From Psychrobacter sp. I-STPA6b (GTDB lineage Bacteria; Pseudomonadota; Gammaproteobacteria; Pseudomonadales; Moraxellaceae), in NCBI RefSeq assembly GCF_020662265.1, contig NZ_VEWM01000122.1, positions 62,001 to 126,000 on the forward strand: a DNA stretch of 64,000 nucleotides, written 5' to 3'. A model generated the notes under the pieces. That model had not been told where the DNA came from and ran no database searches. It saw nothing but the letters and a program-made list of their open reading frames with translations. Both the position numbers and the translations under genes were made by a program. Positions within the stretch are counted from its first letter, which is position 1; every line of letters begins with the position of its first letter. Below are positions 19,504 to 28,309 of this stretch, piece after piece.

Positions 19504-19884
19504 ATGATGGGTATGGACATGGCTGATTGAATGGCATCTTTTGGATGGAAAAGAAGTAGATTAGCTAGATTGCCTATGGTTTCTATCCCTTAATTATCAC
19601 CACAAGCTAAAAATATTGTAAATTTGCGTAAATAAGTCTTGAAAACTCAAGAAAACTCTAGGGTTTTATTTTGAAATACGTTAACATTATCAGTTGACAG
19701 TTGTTATGCTTCTGCTAATGTATTTTGCAAGTATTTTTAGTTAATGAATCTATAATAACCATATGAATATTTTACTTATGGTGGATAGAATTTATTGCTA
19801 CCCAATGTTTTATTTATCGAAATGTCGATATTTTATTGATAGAATTGTTTTATTGTCATTCTTCTTTATATTTGAGGAAAAGTC
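19504..19884. other. ddl-ftsQ spacer with one promoter candidate
   Basis: A 381-base A+T-rich stretch without a gene. In other gammaproteobacteria ftsQ usually follows ddl almost directly. I see no repeat copy here; the only feature I can support is the promoter candidate at 19694-19721. Confidence 0.6.
19694..19721 (+). promoter_or_regulatory. Candidate sigma-70 promoter upstream of ftsQ
   Basis: A consensus TTGACA at 19694-19699 is followed after 16 bases by TAATGT at 19716-19721, preceded by TGC as in an extended -10. It lies about 165 bases before the ftsQ start. This is a motif match only. Confidence 0.4.
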
Positions 19885-20844
19885 ATGTCTCAAACCGTAG
19901 AACGTGTGTCGGAGTTAAGTTCAGACGGTGAAAATATATCAGAGACAGATGGTAAAGAAAATACTATGGAAGGTGATAATAAAACTCAAAAAAAGTTTTT
20001 GTTAACTTTTCTACCTTCTATCCTACAGACCAAAGCAAATTTAATGATAGCATTAATGATGCTGTGTATCATAGTAGTAGCTATTATTATGGTAGTAAAG
20101 AGCCTGTATGAAGTGCCACCTACACAATTGGTTGTTGACCATAGCAACTTAACTCCAGCGCAGTATCAAAGCCTAAATACAGCCATGCAGGGGCAAGAGG
20201 TTGGTAATTTTTTTACTACACAACTGCCTGAATTGCGTGATGCAGTAATGCAGTTGCCATGGGTAAATGAAGTAAGTATCCAAAGAGATTGGCATAAAGG
20301 TATTGTCGTTTCTGCTTTACCTCGTCAGCCAATCGCAAAGTTTGGTACGGAACGTTTAATTGATGCCAGTGGGCAAGTGTATGTACCAGCAGATAGTCAG
20401 ATGCTTAAACAGCCAGAGTTTGTGAACCTGCAAGGAGATAGTGAGCAGTCTCCTTTAATTATGCAAATGATGCAACAGGTGAACACATGGTTTGCACCGG
20501 CTGGATTAGAAGTACAAGATGTAATTTTATCACCTCGTATGACATGGTTAATTCGATTTAATAACGGTTTAAGAGTTATTGTCGATAATGAAAATACTTA
20601 TCAGAAGTTGTTTAATGCCAGTCAGATTTTACTCAATCAGCTTGCAGAAAAGCAGGATGAGATTCAGACTTTAGATTTGCGATATAAAAATGGCTTTGCG
20701 ATTTCATGGAAGTCAGATATGCCTGCATCGTCATCAGGTTTTGGTATACGTGAAGACATTTTAGATGAGCAGGACACATATGTAGATGATGCTAATTTGG
20801 CTGATGACATAGATGCAACTTCTATAACGAATATTCCTGATTAA
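19885..20844 (+). CDS. ftsQ: Cell division protein FtsQ
   Basis: A bitopic divisome protein of the FtsQBL complex. The N-terminal 45 residues are cytoplasmic and acidic/polar. One membrane helix (about 50-72, LMIALMMLCIIVVAIIMVV) is followed by a periplasmic POTRA-like domain and the beta domain, with LPWVNEVSIQRDWHKGIVV and PIAKFGTERLIDASGQVY, both characteristic of FtsQ. Length 319, at the upper end of the family because of an acidic C-terminal tail. GAGGAAAA precedes the ATG. A terminator follows, so ftsQ is probably not co-transcribed with ftsA here, which is unusual. Confidence 0.93.
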   Translation: MSQTVERVSELSSDGENISETDGKENTMEGDNKTQKKFLLTFLPSILQTKANLMIALMMLCIIVVAIIMVVKSLYEVPPTQLVVDHSNLTPAQYQSLNTAMQGQEVGNFFTTQLPELRDAVMQLPWVNEVSIQRDWHKGIVVSALPRQPIAKFGTERLIDASGQVYVPADSQMLKQPEFVNLQGDSEQSPLIMQMMQQVNTWFAPAGLEVQDVILSPRMTWLIRFNNGLRVIVDNENTYQKLFNASQILLNQLAEKQDEIQTLDLRYKNGFAISWKSDMPASSSGFGIREDILDEQDTYVDDANLADDIDATSITNIPD

Positions 20845-20937
20845 TGGTCGATGGCAAGAGTCCGTTAACTAATCAACGATTTGCGCCATTGATACCATCA
20901 AGTAGTTTACAAGTAGTGTGTATATTGCTTGATGATG

Positions 20938-20964
20938 GTACGCTATTATCACAGCGTACTTTTT
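20938..20964 (+). terminator. Rho-independent terminator after ftsQ
   Basis: GTACGCT (20938-20944) and AGCGTAC (20953-20959) form a perfect 7-bp stem with an 8-base loop, followed by a run of five T. It separates ftsQ from ftsA. Confidence 0.7.
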
Positions 20965-21172
20965 GTTTATTTGGTCTTCAATAAATTTAGTTTATTTTGC
21001 TATAAAAATGATGAAGTACACTATATTTAATTGTTGCCAGATAATTAAGAGAGCTTGTGTAGGCAACGTCATAAAATCAGATACAGCAAACGGTGAGAAT
21101 AAATCTATCGTCATTCTGTTTCGGTTACCTGTATTATGTACTTTGTACAAGAAGTTATTGCAAAATAGATAT

Positions 21173-21228
21173 TATAATAAGACTATAAAATTACATGATA
21201 AAACTTGAAGTTTTATAGTCTTATTATA
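21173..21228. repeat. 18-bp perfect inverted repeat in ftsQ-ftsA gap
   Basis: Arms 21173-21190 and 21211-21228 are perfectly complementary, separated by 20 bases. The arms are A+T-rich, with central motif AAGACTATAAAA. A T-rich stretch follows a few bases later. It could be a bidirectional transcription stop, or the footprint of a mobile element. Confidence 0.7.
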
Positions 21229-21519
21229 TTAGGATCTTTTGAATATCTACGGTATTAATTTAATATTTATATAGGATATTGTGATATTCTACTCTCGTAT
21301 AAAATTGGCTACGCTAACTGATGCAAACTAGGTCGTGTGTTAATATCATATGCAGATATTATCTGTATACAAAAAATGATCTGTATGTATAGTATAGTTT
21401 TGATTGAAGCACAGCGTTAAAAAATAGTTAGTAGCACTTTTTTCTACGAAGATGAAATAGTCATAGGTTCTATATTATAGATAATACCTTCAACTTTCTG
21501 CATATGCTTCTTGGTTTTA

Positions 21520-21732
21520 GGATCTGTTGAACATTCATCTTCATAGGAAAAATTGAGATACTGATTTTAACAAGCAGTTCCTTAGTCAAGGCGATGAACG
21601 CAGGTAATATCTAGATATTAACCAGTTCATTAACGCAGAATAAGGTAAAGTTAGCCAATTTTTACATGAAAGTAAAAAGTAGATGTATCCCTTGCAGATA
21701 TTAGTCTAACGGGGTGAATATTCAACAGACCC
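21520..21732. repeat. Interspersed palindromic element, copy A
   Basis: A 213-bp copy bounded by GGATCTGTTGAACATTCA and its imperfect complement ending CAACAGACCC, with TA on both sides (21518-21519 and 21733-21734). The centre carries a partly decayed palindrome, AATATCTAGATATT. The right half shares TTAGCCAATTTTTACATGAA with copy C. No coding capacity. It is like a MITE, moved in trans by an unknown transposase. Confidence 0.75.
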
Positions 21733-21793
21733 TATAAATTAAGATAGTTTTTACCATTTACGCCTAAGCGTTTTATTTCATTAGTGTTATATC

Positions 21794-23074
21794 ATGAAAA
21801 ATACAGAAAATCTTGTTGTTGTCCATCTTAGTGCGACTGCTATTTATGCAGTTATCGGGCAAGTAGTGTCTGTAGATGATATCCGTATTATGGGTGTGGG
21901 TCATGTAGAAAATGATGATTTTTTTTGCGGACAAATCATACACTGGGATAGGTTAAAGAAGTGTATCAAGCAGGCAATATATAATGCTGAAGAGATGGCA
22001 AATTGCCGTGTTCATTCAGTCTGGCTGACATTATCAACACCAGAGCTATTAAGTACAAATAGCTTTGGGACAGTTAAAATTGAAAATGAAACAGTAGAGC
22101 ATAAAGATATTGTGCAGTGTTTGAGTCTTGCAAAAGAAGCAGATATGCCTAGTAACTATTATCTGATGCATCATTGCCAGCAGGGAATCATGGTCGACTC
22201 ACAAGAGGCGATGGTTGATGATGCCATTGGTATGTATACCAAAGAAATATCAGTGATGTATCATTTAATGATGATGCCCGTGGCAAGTCGCCAAAATATC
22301 CAGCGCTTGATTCAGGCTTGTGATGTGAGTATTGACCATATGCTGTTTGATGCAGTTTCTACGGCAGAATACAGCTTAATGGATAATGAAAAAATACAGG
22401 GTGTTTGCCTAATTGATATTGGTGCAAGTACAACCAGTGTGTGTGTTTATCGTGAGAATAAACTGGTATTTACGCATTGTGTACCGTTAGGCAGTCATAA
22501 TGTGACTATGGATATTTCTGCAGACTTAGAGCTATCAATGGCAGAGGCAGAAAAATTAAAAAAACGTCATGGTACAGTGGATATTCATAGTGTTGATGCC
22601 AGTAAGTTTATTATGATTCAACGACATGGAGTCGCTGATGAAATCACAATTAATAGCTTGCAATTGACCAGAATCATTGAAGCACGTTATGAGCATATTT
22701 TCCATGAAGTATTTGCTCAGCTTACTCAGGCAGGATTAGTTAGCTTCTTAGACCGTGGTGTTGTGTTATCTGGTGGTGGTAGTCAAATTAAAGGTATAGT
22801 GCCATTTGCCAAGCGTTTATTAGGTCTCTCTGTCTATATTACAAATACACACCCTGCGATTACTGCTTATAATCATTTTGATGATGAGAAAAAATTTAAA
22901 GATTTGACCGTGCAGATACAAAGTCGTAATTATCAAACAGCATTTGGTGCATTGCTATATAGTCAAAGTGAGCTGTTTCAATATAGTGAGAAAAGTTCAC
23001 CAGATGCACTCAAACATAGTAAATTTGCTAAGATGAAAAATAGTGTTAATAATATCTTAAAGAGATTTTTATAA
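21794..23074 (+). CDS. ftsA: Cell division protein FtsA
   Basis: An actin-like ATPase that anchors FtsZ to the membrane. Motifs are LVVVHLSATAIYAVIG (phosphate 1 region), the SHS2/1C domain near 85-160, CLIDIGASTTSVCVYREN (phosphate 2), GVVLSGGGSQIKG (adenosine site) and a C-terminal basic amphipathic helix ending NNILKRFL. Length 426 is typical. No good ribosome-binding site is seen before the ATG at 21794, and the region upstream is repeat-derived, so its expression signals may be unusual. Confidence 0.95.
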   Translation: MKNTENLVVVHLSATAIYAVIGQVVSVDDIRIMGVGHVENDDFFCGQIIHWDRLKKCIKQAIYNAEEMANCRVHSVWLTLSTPELLSTNSFGTVKIENETVEHKDIVQCLSLAKEADMPSNYYLMHHCQQGIMVDSQEAMVDDAIGMYTKEISVMYHLMMMPVASRQNIQRLIQACDVSIDHMLFDAVSTAEYSLMDNEKIQGVCLIDIGASTTSVCVYRENKLVFTHCVPLGSHNVTMDISADLELSMAEAEKLKKRHGTVDIHSVDASKFIMIQRHGVADEITINSLQLTRIIEARYEHIFHEVFAQLTQAGLVSFLDRGVVLSGGGSQIKGIVPFAKRLLGLSVYITNTHPAITAYNHFDDEKKFKDLTVQIQSRNYQTAFGALLYSQSELFQYSEKSSPDALKHSKFAKMKNSVNNILKRFL

Positions 23075-23189
23075 TATGTTTTTCATTGACACTGTTGATA
23101 ACATGGCGACCACAGCTCGTCTGTGTAATAATATGGGCAGTTTTTTATAGATAAGCTGATGTATAACCATTTGCTAACATTCTATCTAT

Positions 23190-23280
23190 AAAGATAAATT
23201 TAGCCAATTTTGCATGAAAGTGAAAAATAGCTACGTCCCTTGTGGATATTAGCTTGATGGGGCGAATTTTAAACAGCTCC
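23190..23280. repeat. Interspersed element, right-end fragment E
   Basis: About 90 bases alignable by eye with the right half of copies A and C: TAGCCAATTTTGCATGAAAG, then CCTTGTGGATATTAG, then GATGGGGCGAATTTTAAACAG. The left half and the left terminal repeat are missing. Confidence 0.6.
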
Positions 23281-23326
23281 TACTCACTGAAAAAATTGAC
23301 AGCAGTGAAAACCAAACAAAAAGCGA

Positions 23327-23332
23327 TATAAT
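23327..23332 (+). promoter_or_regulatory. Candidate -10 element for ftsZ
   Basis: An exact TATAAT about 150 bases before the ftsZ start. A TTGACA exists at 23296-23301, but the 25-base spacing is too long to pair with it, so the -35 is unclear. Confidence 0.35.
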
Positions 23333-23480
23333 AGGCACGGATTATATGAACATGTGTGGTTTTATTGCCAAAGATTTTTAAGAGTAGCATTTAAAAGAAC
23401 AATGTAATTTATTTTAATTTAGTCAAGTATTATTGTATCGCGCGTGCATATAATACTATGACGACAGGAGAGTACTTATT

Positions 23481-24683
23481 ATGTCGAAGTTTACCATGTC
23501 TGATGACAGTCAAATTGTCAATAATGGACAAGCACGTTTTACCGTCTTTGGTGTTGGTGGTGGTGGTGGTAATGCGGTAGAGCATATGATACGCCAAGGT
23601 GACATCAAACAGGGTGTTTCGTTTGTATGTGCAAATACAGACCGTCAGGCTCTTGACCGCTTAACTGCTGAACATAAGTTACAGCTTGGTGCAAAAACCA
23701 ATAGAGGTCTGGGTGCGGGTGCTAATCCTGAAGTAGGGCGTGAAGCAGCAGAAAGTGAAGAAGAGGCAATTCGTAAACTGCTTGAAAACTCTGACATGGT
23801 ATTTATCACCGCAGGTATGGGTGGTGGTACGGGTACAGGCGCAGCTCCAGTTGTTGCTCGTATTGCAAAAGAGATGGAAATCTTAACTGTCGCAGTTGTG
23901 ACGACTCCATTTAGATTTGAAGGTGGCAAACGTATTAAAGCTGCCAAATCAGGCATTGAGCAGCTAACTAATTTTGTAGACTCTATCATTACTATCCCAA
24001 ATGATAAGCTAATGAGTGTCTATGGTAATATCTCAATGCAAGATGCGTTTAGAAAAGCTGATGATGTGTTGTTGCAAGCAGTACAGAGTATCGCTGGGAC
24101 GATTGAACGTCCTGGGGTTATTAATATTGACTTTAATGACGTGCGTACAGCCATGACGGCAAAAGGTCATGCGATGATGGGTATTGGTCGTGCCAGTGGT
24201 GATGACCGTGCAAGACAAGCAACAGAAAAAGCAATCCGCTCTCCATTATTAGATAACTTGCGTCTAGAAAATGCAAAAGGTTTGTTGATTAATGTCATTT
24301 CGTCAAACACATTATCTTTAGATGAAGTTGGACAAGTTAGTGAGATTGTTGAAAGTATTACAGACGTTGATGAAGGTAATATTTTCTACGGTTATGTTGT
24401 TGATGAAGATATGGGCGATGACTTGTATGTTACAGTTATTGCAACAGGTCTGACATTAGATGATGCACCAAAAGAAGAAGCAACGAAAAAAGTCCTATCT
24501 GCACATAGTAACCAAGCAGTTGATCCAAATACTCATACCAGTGCATTGAATAGTCAGAAAAAGTCACCTTCACAGCTGTTTCAAGATGGACTGAACAGAC
24601 CTAGTTCACAGCCTAGTGAGGCACAGACAAAAGTTAGTATTCAAGACTACTTAAAGCGTCAGCAAAATCAGCAAAATCACTAG
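23481..24683 (+). CDS. ftsZ: Cell division GTPase FtsZ
   Basis: The tubulin-like GTPase that forms the Z ring. The nucleotide-binding start FGVGGGGGNAVEHMI, the tubulin signature GMGGGTGTGAAPVVA, TTPFRFEGGKR and the T7-loop region INIDFNDVR are all present. A linker of about 60 residues leads to a C-terminal VSIQDYLKRQQ, equivalent to the conserved tail that binds FtsA and ZipA. Length 400. The ATG at 23481 has ACAGGAG upstream. A strong terminator follows. Confidence 0.98.
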   Translation: MSKFTMSDDSQIVNNGQARFTVFGVGGGGGNAVEHMIRQGDIKQGVSFVCANTDRQALDRLTAEHKLQLGAKTNRGLGAGANPEVGREAAESEEEAIRKLLENSDMVFITAGMGGGTGTGAAPVVARIAKEMEILTVAVVTTPFRFEGGKRIKAAKSGIEQLTNFVDSIITIPNDKLMSVYGNISMQDAFRKADDVLLQAVQSIAGTIERPGVINIDFNDVRTAMTAKGHAMMGIGRASGDDRARQATEKAIRSPLLDNLRLENAKGLLINVISSNTLSLDEVGQVSEIVESITDVDEGNIFYGYVVDEDMGDDLYVTVIATGLTLDDAPKEEATKKVLSAHSNQAVDPNTHTSALNSQKKSPSQLFQDGLNRPSSQPSEAQTKVSIQDYLKRQQNQQNH

Positions 24684-24804
24684 ATGCGTATCTGTTCTAC
24701 TAGAGCTTGGTGCTAAGGGTACTTCAGTACTGGTATTGGTAGAGGACTAGATTGATAATTTAGTTTATTTTGCATAGAATATTAAGTACGAATAATAATA
24801 AAGA

Positions 24805-24836
24805 AGACTAAGCTTGTAAGAGCTTGGTCTTTTTTA
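24805..24836 (+). terminator. Rho-independent terminator after ftsZ
   Basis: AGACTAAGCT (24805-24814) pairs with AGCTTGGTCT (24821-24830) with one G-T wobble and a 6-base loop, followed by six T. Confidence 0.85.
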
Positions 24837-24960
24837 TTGAGCATTCAGTAAATGTCTAAGCGTATTGAGATAAATTTGTCTTAGATATGGTATGAAACAC
24901 AGGTAGCTTAATAAGTTATCAAAGTGGTGTATAAACAAATTGATTAACATGGAGTAAAGT

Positions 24961-25046
24961 AAGTTTCAGTAATTTTGAAATAAAGTGAAAAATTGTTATG
25001 CTCCTTGTAAATATTAACCTGATGGGGTGAATGTTTAGTAGAACCT
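24961..25046. repeat. Interspersed element, degraded fragment F
   Basis: The right part is recognisable as AAGTGAAAAATTGTTATG, CTCCTTGTAAATATTA and GATGGGGTGAATGTTTAG, with a damaged terminal repeat (GTAGAACCTA). The left part is not recognisable. Confidence 0.5.
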
Positions 25047-25331
25047 AGATTGAATACAAAAATATCTGACGATAGATATTAATTTTCTTAACTGTTTTTT
25101 AGTATGGGTTCAATGTTATGCTTTGCATTATGTAACAAAGTATGTATAGTCAAAAATCTATTAAATGGCTATGGTGGTACTCTGTGTTCTACGAGTCATA
25201 CTAACTACACTTAGTTGTCCTATCAACATTTATTATTTTTTGATGATATATATTTTTATTATTGAGAGACTTAAATCTTCAAGTTTGGTCGCTTTTCAAG
25301 CATTTAGATGATAAATATAAAGAGAAATCTT

Positions 25332-26228
25332 ATGAAGCAAAGAACCTTAGCATCCTCTATTAGTGCTTCTGGCATAGGTCTGCATAGTGGTCAAGAGGTA
25401 TTACTGGAGTTGCAACCTAGTGCTGTGAATTCTGGCATTGTTTTTGAGCGTTCAGATTTACCAGAATCTCCACAGATAAGAGCAGATGCACTGTTGGTTC
25501 ATGATACATTGATGTCATCTAATCTGGTAGAAAATGGTGTCCGAATTGGAACAGTTGAGCATATATTAAGTGCCGTTGCGGGGTTAGGAATTGATAACTT
25601 AGTGATTCGGGTATCATCTGCAGAAATTCCTATTATGGATGGTAGTGCGGCACCTTTTATTGATTTATTGCGTCAGGCAGGTATTGAAGAGCAAAGCGCT
25701 GATAAAAAGTTTTTGCAGGTAGAAAAACCTATACGAGTGACAGATGGTGATAAATGGGCAGAGTTGCTTCCGTTTTATGGTTATCAGCTAAACTTTGAGA
25801 TAGATTTTGACCATCCTGCATTTGATAAACGGTATCAGCAAGCTCGTTTAGATTTTTCTAGTGAGAACTTTGTGGAGCAACTCAGTGCAGCCCGTACATT
25901 TGGTTTTTTAGATGATATTGAACAGTTGCGTAAGCATAATCTAGCGTTGGGTGGTAGTATGGATAATGCTATCGTGATTGATGATAGTAAGATTATGAAT
26001 GTTGAAGGGTTGCGTTTTAATGATGAGTTTGTCCGCCATAAGATATTAGATGCAGTTGGCGATTTATCTTTATGTGGTTACAGTCTGCTGGCTCAGTTTA
26101 ATGCTTATAAATCAGGTCATGCACTCAATAATCAGTTAATACGCAAACTACTGTCTGATGAGAATAACTTCAAAATTGTAACAATTGATGACAAAGATAA
26201 TTCTCCCATCACCTTTTGGCAGGCTTAA
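25332..26228 (+). CDS. lpxC: UDP-3-O-acyl-GlcNAc deacetylase LpxC
   Basis: LpxC is the zinc deacetylase that commits UDP-acyl-GlcNAc to lipid A. Visible are the start KQRTLASSISASGIGLHSGQ, zinc-site motif VEHILSAVAGLGIDN, DNAIVID, RHKILDAVGDL (zinc His and Asp) and the catalytic His in KSGHALNNQL. The ATG at 25332, with AGAG upstream, gives 298 residues, close to the usual 305; an ATG eight codons earlier is less likely. It closes the dcw region as in E. coli. Activity implies an LPS or LOS outer membrane. Confidence 0.97.
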   Translation: MKQRTLASSISASGIGLHSGQEVLLELQPSAVNSGIVFERSDLPESPQIRADALLVHDTLMSSNLVENGVRIGTVEHILSAVAGLGIDNLVIRVSSAEIPIMDGSAAPFIDLLRQAGIEEQSADKKFLQVEKPIRVTDGDKWAELLPFYGYQLNFEIDFDHPAFDKRYQQARLDFSSENFVEQLSAARTFGFLDDIEQLRKHNLALGGSMDNAIVIDDSKIMNVEGLRFNDEFVRHKILDAVGDLSLCGYSLLAQFNAYKSGHALNNQLIRKLLSDENNFKIVTIDDKDNSPITFWQA

Positions 26229-26340
26229 ATAGCTGAATTTTTAGCTCAATTGGTATTTTTTTCTATTTATAAGAAACATTCAAGAAAGATATATTTTTAG
26301 AAGCTTTTACTCGTTTTTTAAATGATATTCACTTCTGTTT

Positions 26341-26380
26341 TTGGGGGATGTAGCAGTTACATTCTGTTCTAGCCCCCCAA
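26341..26380. promoter_or_regulatory. GC-rich hairpin in lpxC-dciA convergent region
   Basis: TTGGGGG (26341-26347) can pair with CCCCCAA (26374-26380), with an inner ATGTA/TACAT pairing. There is no T-tract after the stem on either strand, so it is an imperfect terminator candidate. The rest of the 289-base gap shows nothing else. Confidence 0.4.
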
Positions 26381-26517
26381 ATTAGATAAGTCTATTTCTC
26401 CCTTATTCTTTCCATATCTGCTTTAAAGATAATGTTCTCATCTTATCTTGATAACGTTACTTGGTGAAGCCCTCAAAATAAGCTTGAATTTTTACATAAA
26501 ATTACATTGTAACAAAA

Positions 26518-27069
26518 TTATGTGTCAGAATTTGCTAGCTTGATGAGAGCTTGTTTGAGTTTCTCATCCGAGGTGACATGGCTGGCTGTGTGTGCTATAG
26601 TCTTGCGTGCATTGGCGCTGAGGGCTTTATTACTAAGGTTTTTCGTAGTTTTATAATGAGGAAAATCGCTATGTAGTAAAGTGCTGTTTGTGTCAGTCAA
26701 GTGCTTGGTTGTCACTGTGTGAGTGACAATAACATTGATTGAGTTTAGTTGTTGAAATGTAATCGATTGAGACTGAATCAATGGTATAAGTGATGATGAA
26801 AGGTATTGCAAGTGATTGGCTGCTGTATGTGAGCCTACAGATAATGTGAGTATATTATCTGTGTAGTTTACAACCCATAGCGTTGCTAGGATTTCTTGTG
26901 GTAACCCATCCTCTAAAATTTCCTTAAACTCATTTGTATAGGTAGAGAGCGTTTCTATCTTATCTTGTAAGGTTTGAGGTAATCTTGCTCCTGCTGAGGC
27001 TTGTCTATCGGTCAAAGGTGCAAGTTGGTTTGGGGTTTTTCTTTTATGAATCATTTTGTGTTTGGTCAT
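26518..27069 (-). CDS. DciA-like DUF721 protein
   Basis: A 183-residue basic protein. The segment from about residue 33 to 100 (LQDKIETLSTYTNEFKEILED through LWVVNYTDNILTLSVGSHTA) matches the DUF721/DciA domain, whose members load or regulate the replicative helicase DnaB in bacteria lacking DnaC. The remainder is Thr/Ser/Lys-rich and poorly conserved. Its position beside lpxC is the usual place for this family in gammaproteobacteria, which supports the call. Confidence 0.7.
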   Translation of the reverse strand: MTKHKMIHKRKTPNQLAPLTDRQASAGARLPQTLQDKIETLSTYTNEFKEILEDGLPQEILATLWVVNYTDNILTLSVGSHTAANHLQYLSSSLIPLIQSQSITFQQLNSINVIVTHTVTTKHLTDTNSTLLHSDFPHYKTTKNLSNKALSANARKTIAHTASHVTSDEKLKQALIKLANSDT

Positions 27070-27465
27070 GTCAATATATTTAGCTTATGTGCTTTATCAA
27101 TATTTAGTCAGTATTTGGTTAAGTTGATAGTTTGTTGAGCTTTGTATCATACATGATTTAGTATCACAAAACTTGATGTAGTCATGAAGTGAATTGTCGT
27201 ATGACTGTATAGAATGCTTGTTAGCTAGGGCTGATGAGTGATGTTAAAGCGTTATGATTGGTGAGTAAAACGTTTTGTTGAATGAGTCTTTTTAGTTATA
27301 TAACTATTATACTCTTTTCATTTTATCCAATGTAGTTATTTACTGTGGATACAGCACTTTTTACTCAGTACTTAATAAAATTTTAATAGTTTATTGTCAT
27401 GCTGTTACCTATTTATAGGTTATTGTAGATTACAATGAGCATGAAGATGAAAGAATGGAAAGTAT
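27070..27465. other. Divergent spacer, dciA-like / CHAP-like genes
   Basis: About 396 bases of A+T-rich sequence between divergent genes. It must contain both promoters. TTGTCA at 27394-27399 is one -35 candidate, but I see no matching -10 that I would defend. No repeat copy and no gene seen. Confidence 0.5.
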
Positions 27466-28173
27466 ATGAAAAAATCACTGATAATATTGTCACTTTTTGG
27501 TTTAGGTGCTACCCATGCAAACGCATCAGTTGAAGAGTCATTTCCCGCTTATGCGCCTATTTATAGCACTGCCAATGATGATATTAGCGTTGCTAGTGAT
27601 GATGAAATTAGTCAAGCCATTGAAAACCTAAGTGCACAAGCTCAGCAGAGAGAAGAGCGCTTAGCAGCATTATCAGAAAGATTGTCTCAACAGTCGCAAT
27701 CGTCGTTTGGAACCTCAGCGAATCAACCTCGAACAAATCAATCTAGCGCAGTATTAGATAGAAATGCTGCTCCAGCCATTGCTGCTGCTAGAGCTGCTCG
27801 TGCTGCACATTCACGTAGTACAGGTCGTTGTGCTAGATATGTGCGTCAGGCACTACAGGCTGCTGGTTATGAATTTACACCTAATCCATCAGCATATCAG
27901 TATGCGACACGTGGTACATTAGCCAGTGCAGGTTTTGTTAAGGTGAGTAATGATACACCGCCACAAATTGGTGATGTTGTGGTATTTAACCGTTCTGCTA
28001 AGCATCGTCATGGACATATCCAGATTTATGATGGTACTGCTTGGGTCTCAGATTTTCGTCAACGTGATATTAACCCATACGGAAGCTCAAGCTACTCTTA
28101 TACAACTTGGAGAGATGCACGCTATTTAGACAATGCGTCTAATAATGGTATTTATCTAGCGATGTCTGAATAA
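27466..28173 (+). CDS. Secreted CHAP-like amidase/peptidase
   Basis: A 235-residue exported protein. Residues 1-20 are a signal peptide (cleavage probably after HANA). A coiled Gln/Glu/Arg-rich segment, SAQAQQREERLAALSERLSQ, follows at about 54-73, then a Ser/Ala-rich linker. The C-terminal 100 residues look like a CHAP/NlpC-type cysteine hydrolase: Cys in GRCARYVRQAL (about 122) and His in RHGHIQIYDG (about 183). The likely role is peptidoglycan peptide hydrolysis in the periplasm, by inference from the fold. An excellent terminator follows. Confidence 0.75.
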   Translation: MKKSLIILSLFGLGATHANASVEESFPAYAPIYSTANDDISVASDDEISQAIENLSAQAQQREERLAALSERLSQQSQSSFGTSANQPRTNQSSAVLDRNAAPAIAAARAARAAHSRSTGRCARYVRQALQAAGYEFTPNPSAYQYATRGTLASAGFVKVSNDTPPQIGDVVVFNRSAKHRHGHIQIYDGTAWVSDFRQRDINPYGSSSYSYTTWRDARYLDNASNNGIYLAMSE

Positions 28174-28235
28174 TAGAGTAACTGATGTTAAGGGTTAACT
28201 AATCTATTAACAATATATTGCTAGGATGTTTTAAG

Positions 28236-28270
28236 AAAACCCCAGCCTTTATAAAAAGGCTGGGGTTTTT
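28236..28270. terminator. Bidirectional rho-independent terminator
   Basis: A perfect 15-bp stem: AAAACCCCAGCCTTT, loop ATAA, and its complement ending in GGGGTTTT plus a further T. It lies between convergent genes and has T-runs in both directions. Confidence 0.95.
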
Positions 28271-28309
28271 GTTTGCAATTATGCCTACTTGGTCTTTGTA
28301 TATTGAGTT

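Larger units (their letters stand above)
20965..21793. other. ftsQ-ftsA spacer carrying repeats
   Basis: With the terminator this gap is about 950 bases, where ftsQ and ftsA normally abut. It holds an 18-bp perfect inverted repeat (21173-21228) and one near-full copy of the interspersed palindromic element (21520-21732). No convincing gene is seen. Confidence 0.75.
23075..23480. other. ftsA-ftsZ spacer
   Basis: About 406 bases. It holds a right-end fragment of the interspersed element (23190-23280) and then a promoter-like TATAAT at 23327-23332, upstream of ftsZ. No gene seen. Confidence 0.7.
24684..25331. other. ftsZ-lpxC spacer
   Basis: About 650 bases. It contains the ftsZ terminator, a degraded right-end fragment of the interspersed element (about 24961-25046) and then A+T-rich sequence up to lpxC. 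No gene seen. Confidence 0.7.

Noticed and set aside
20963-21208. An 81-codon plus-strand frame in the ftsQ-ftsA gap
   Set aside because: TTG-type start within the ftsQ terminator, no ribosome-binding site, composition like spacer DNA, and it ends inside the inverted repeat.
26341-26380. Intrinsic terminator between lpxC and the dciA-like gene
   Set aside because: The hairpin is strong but lacks a T-tract on either strand, so it is listed only as a hairpin.
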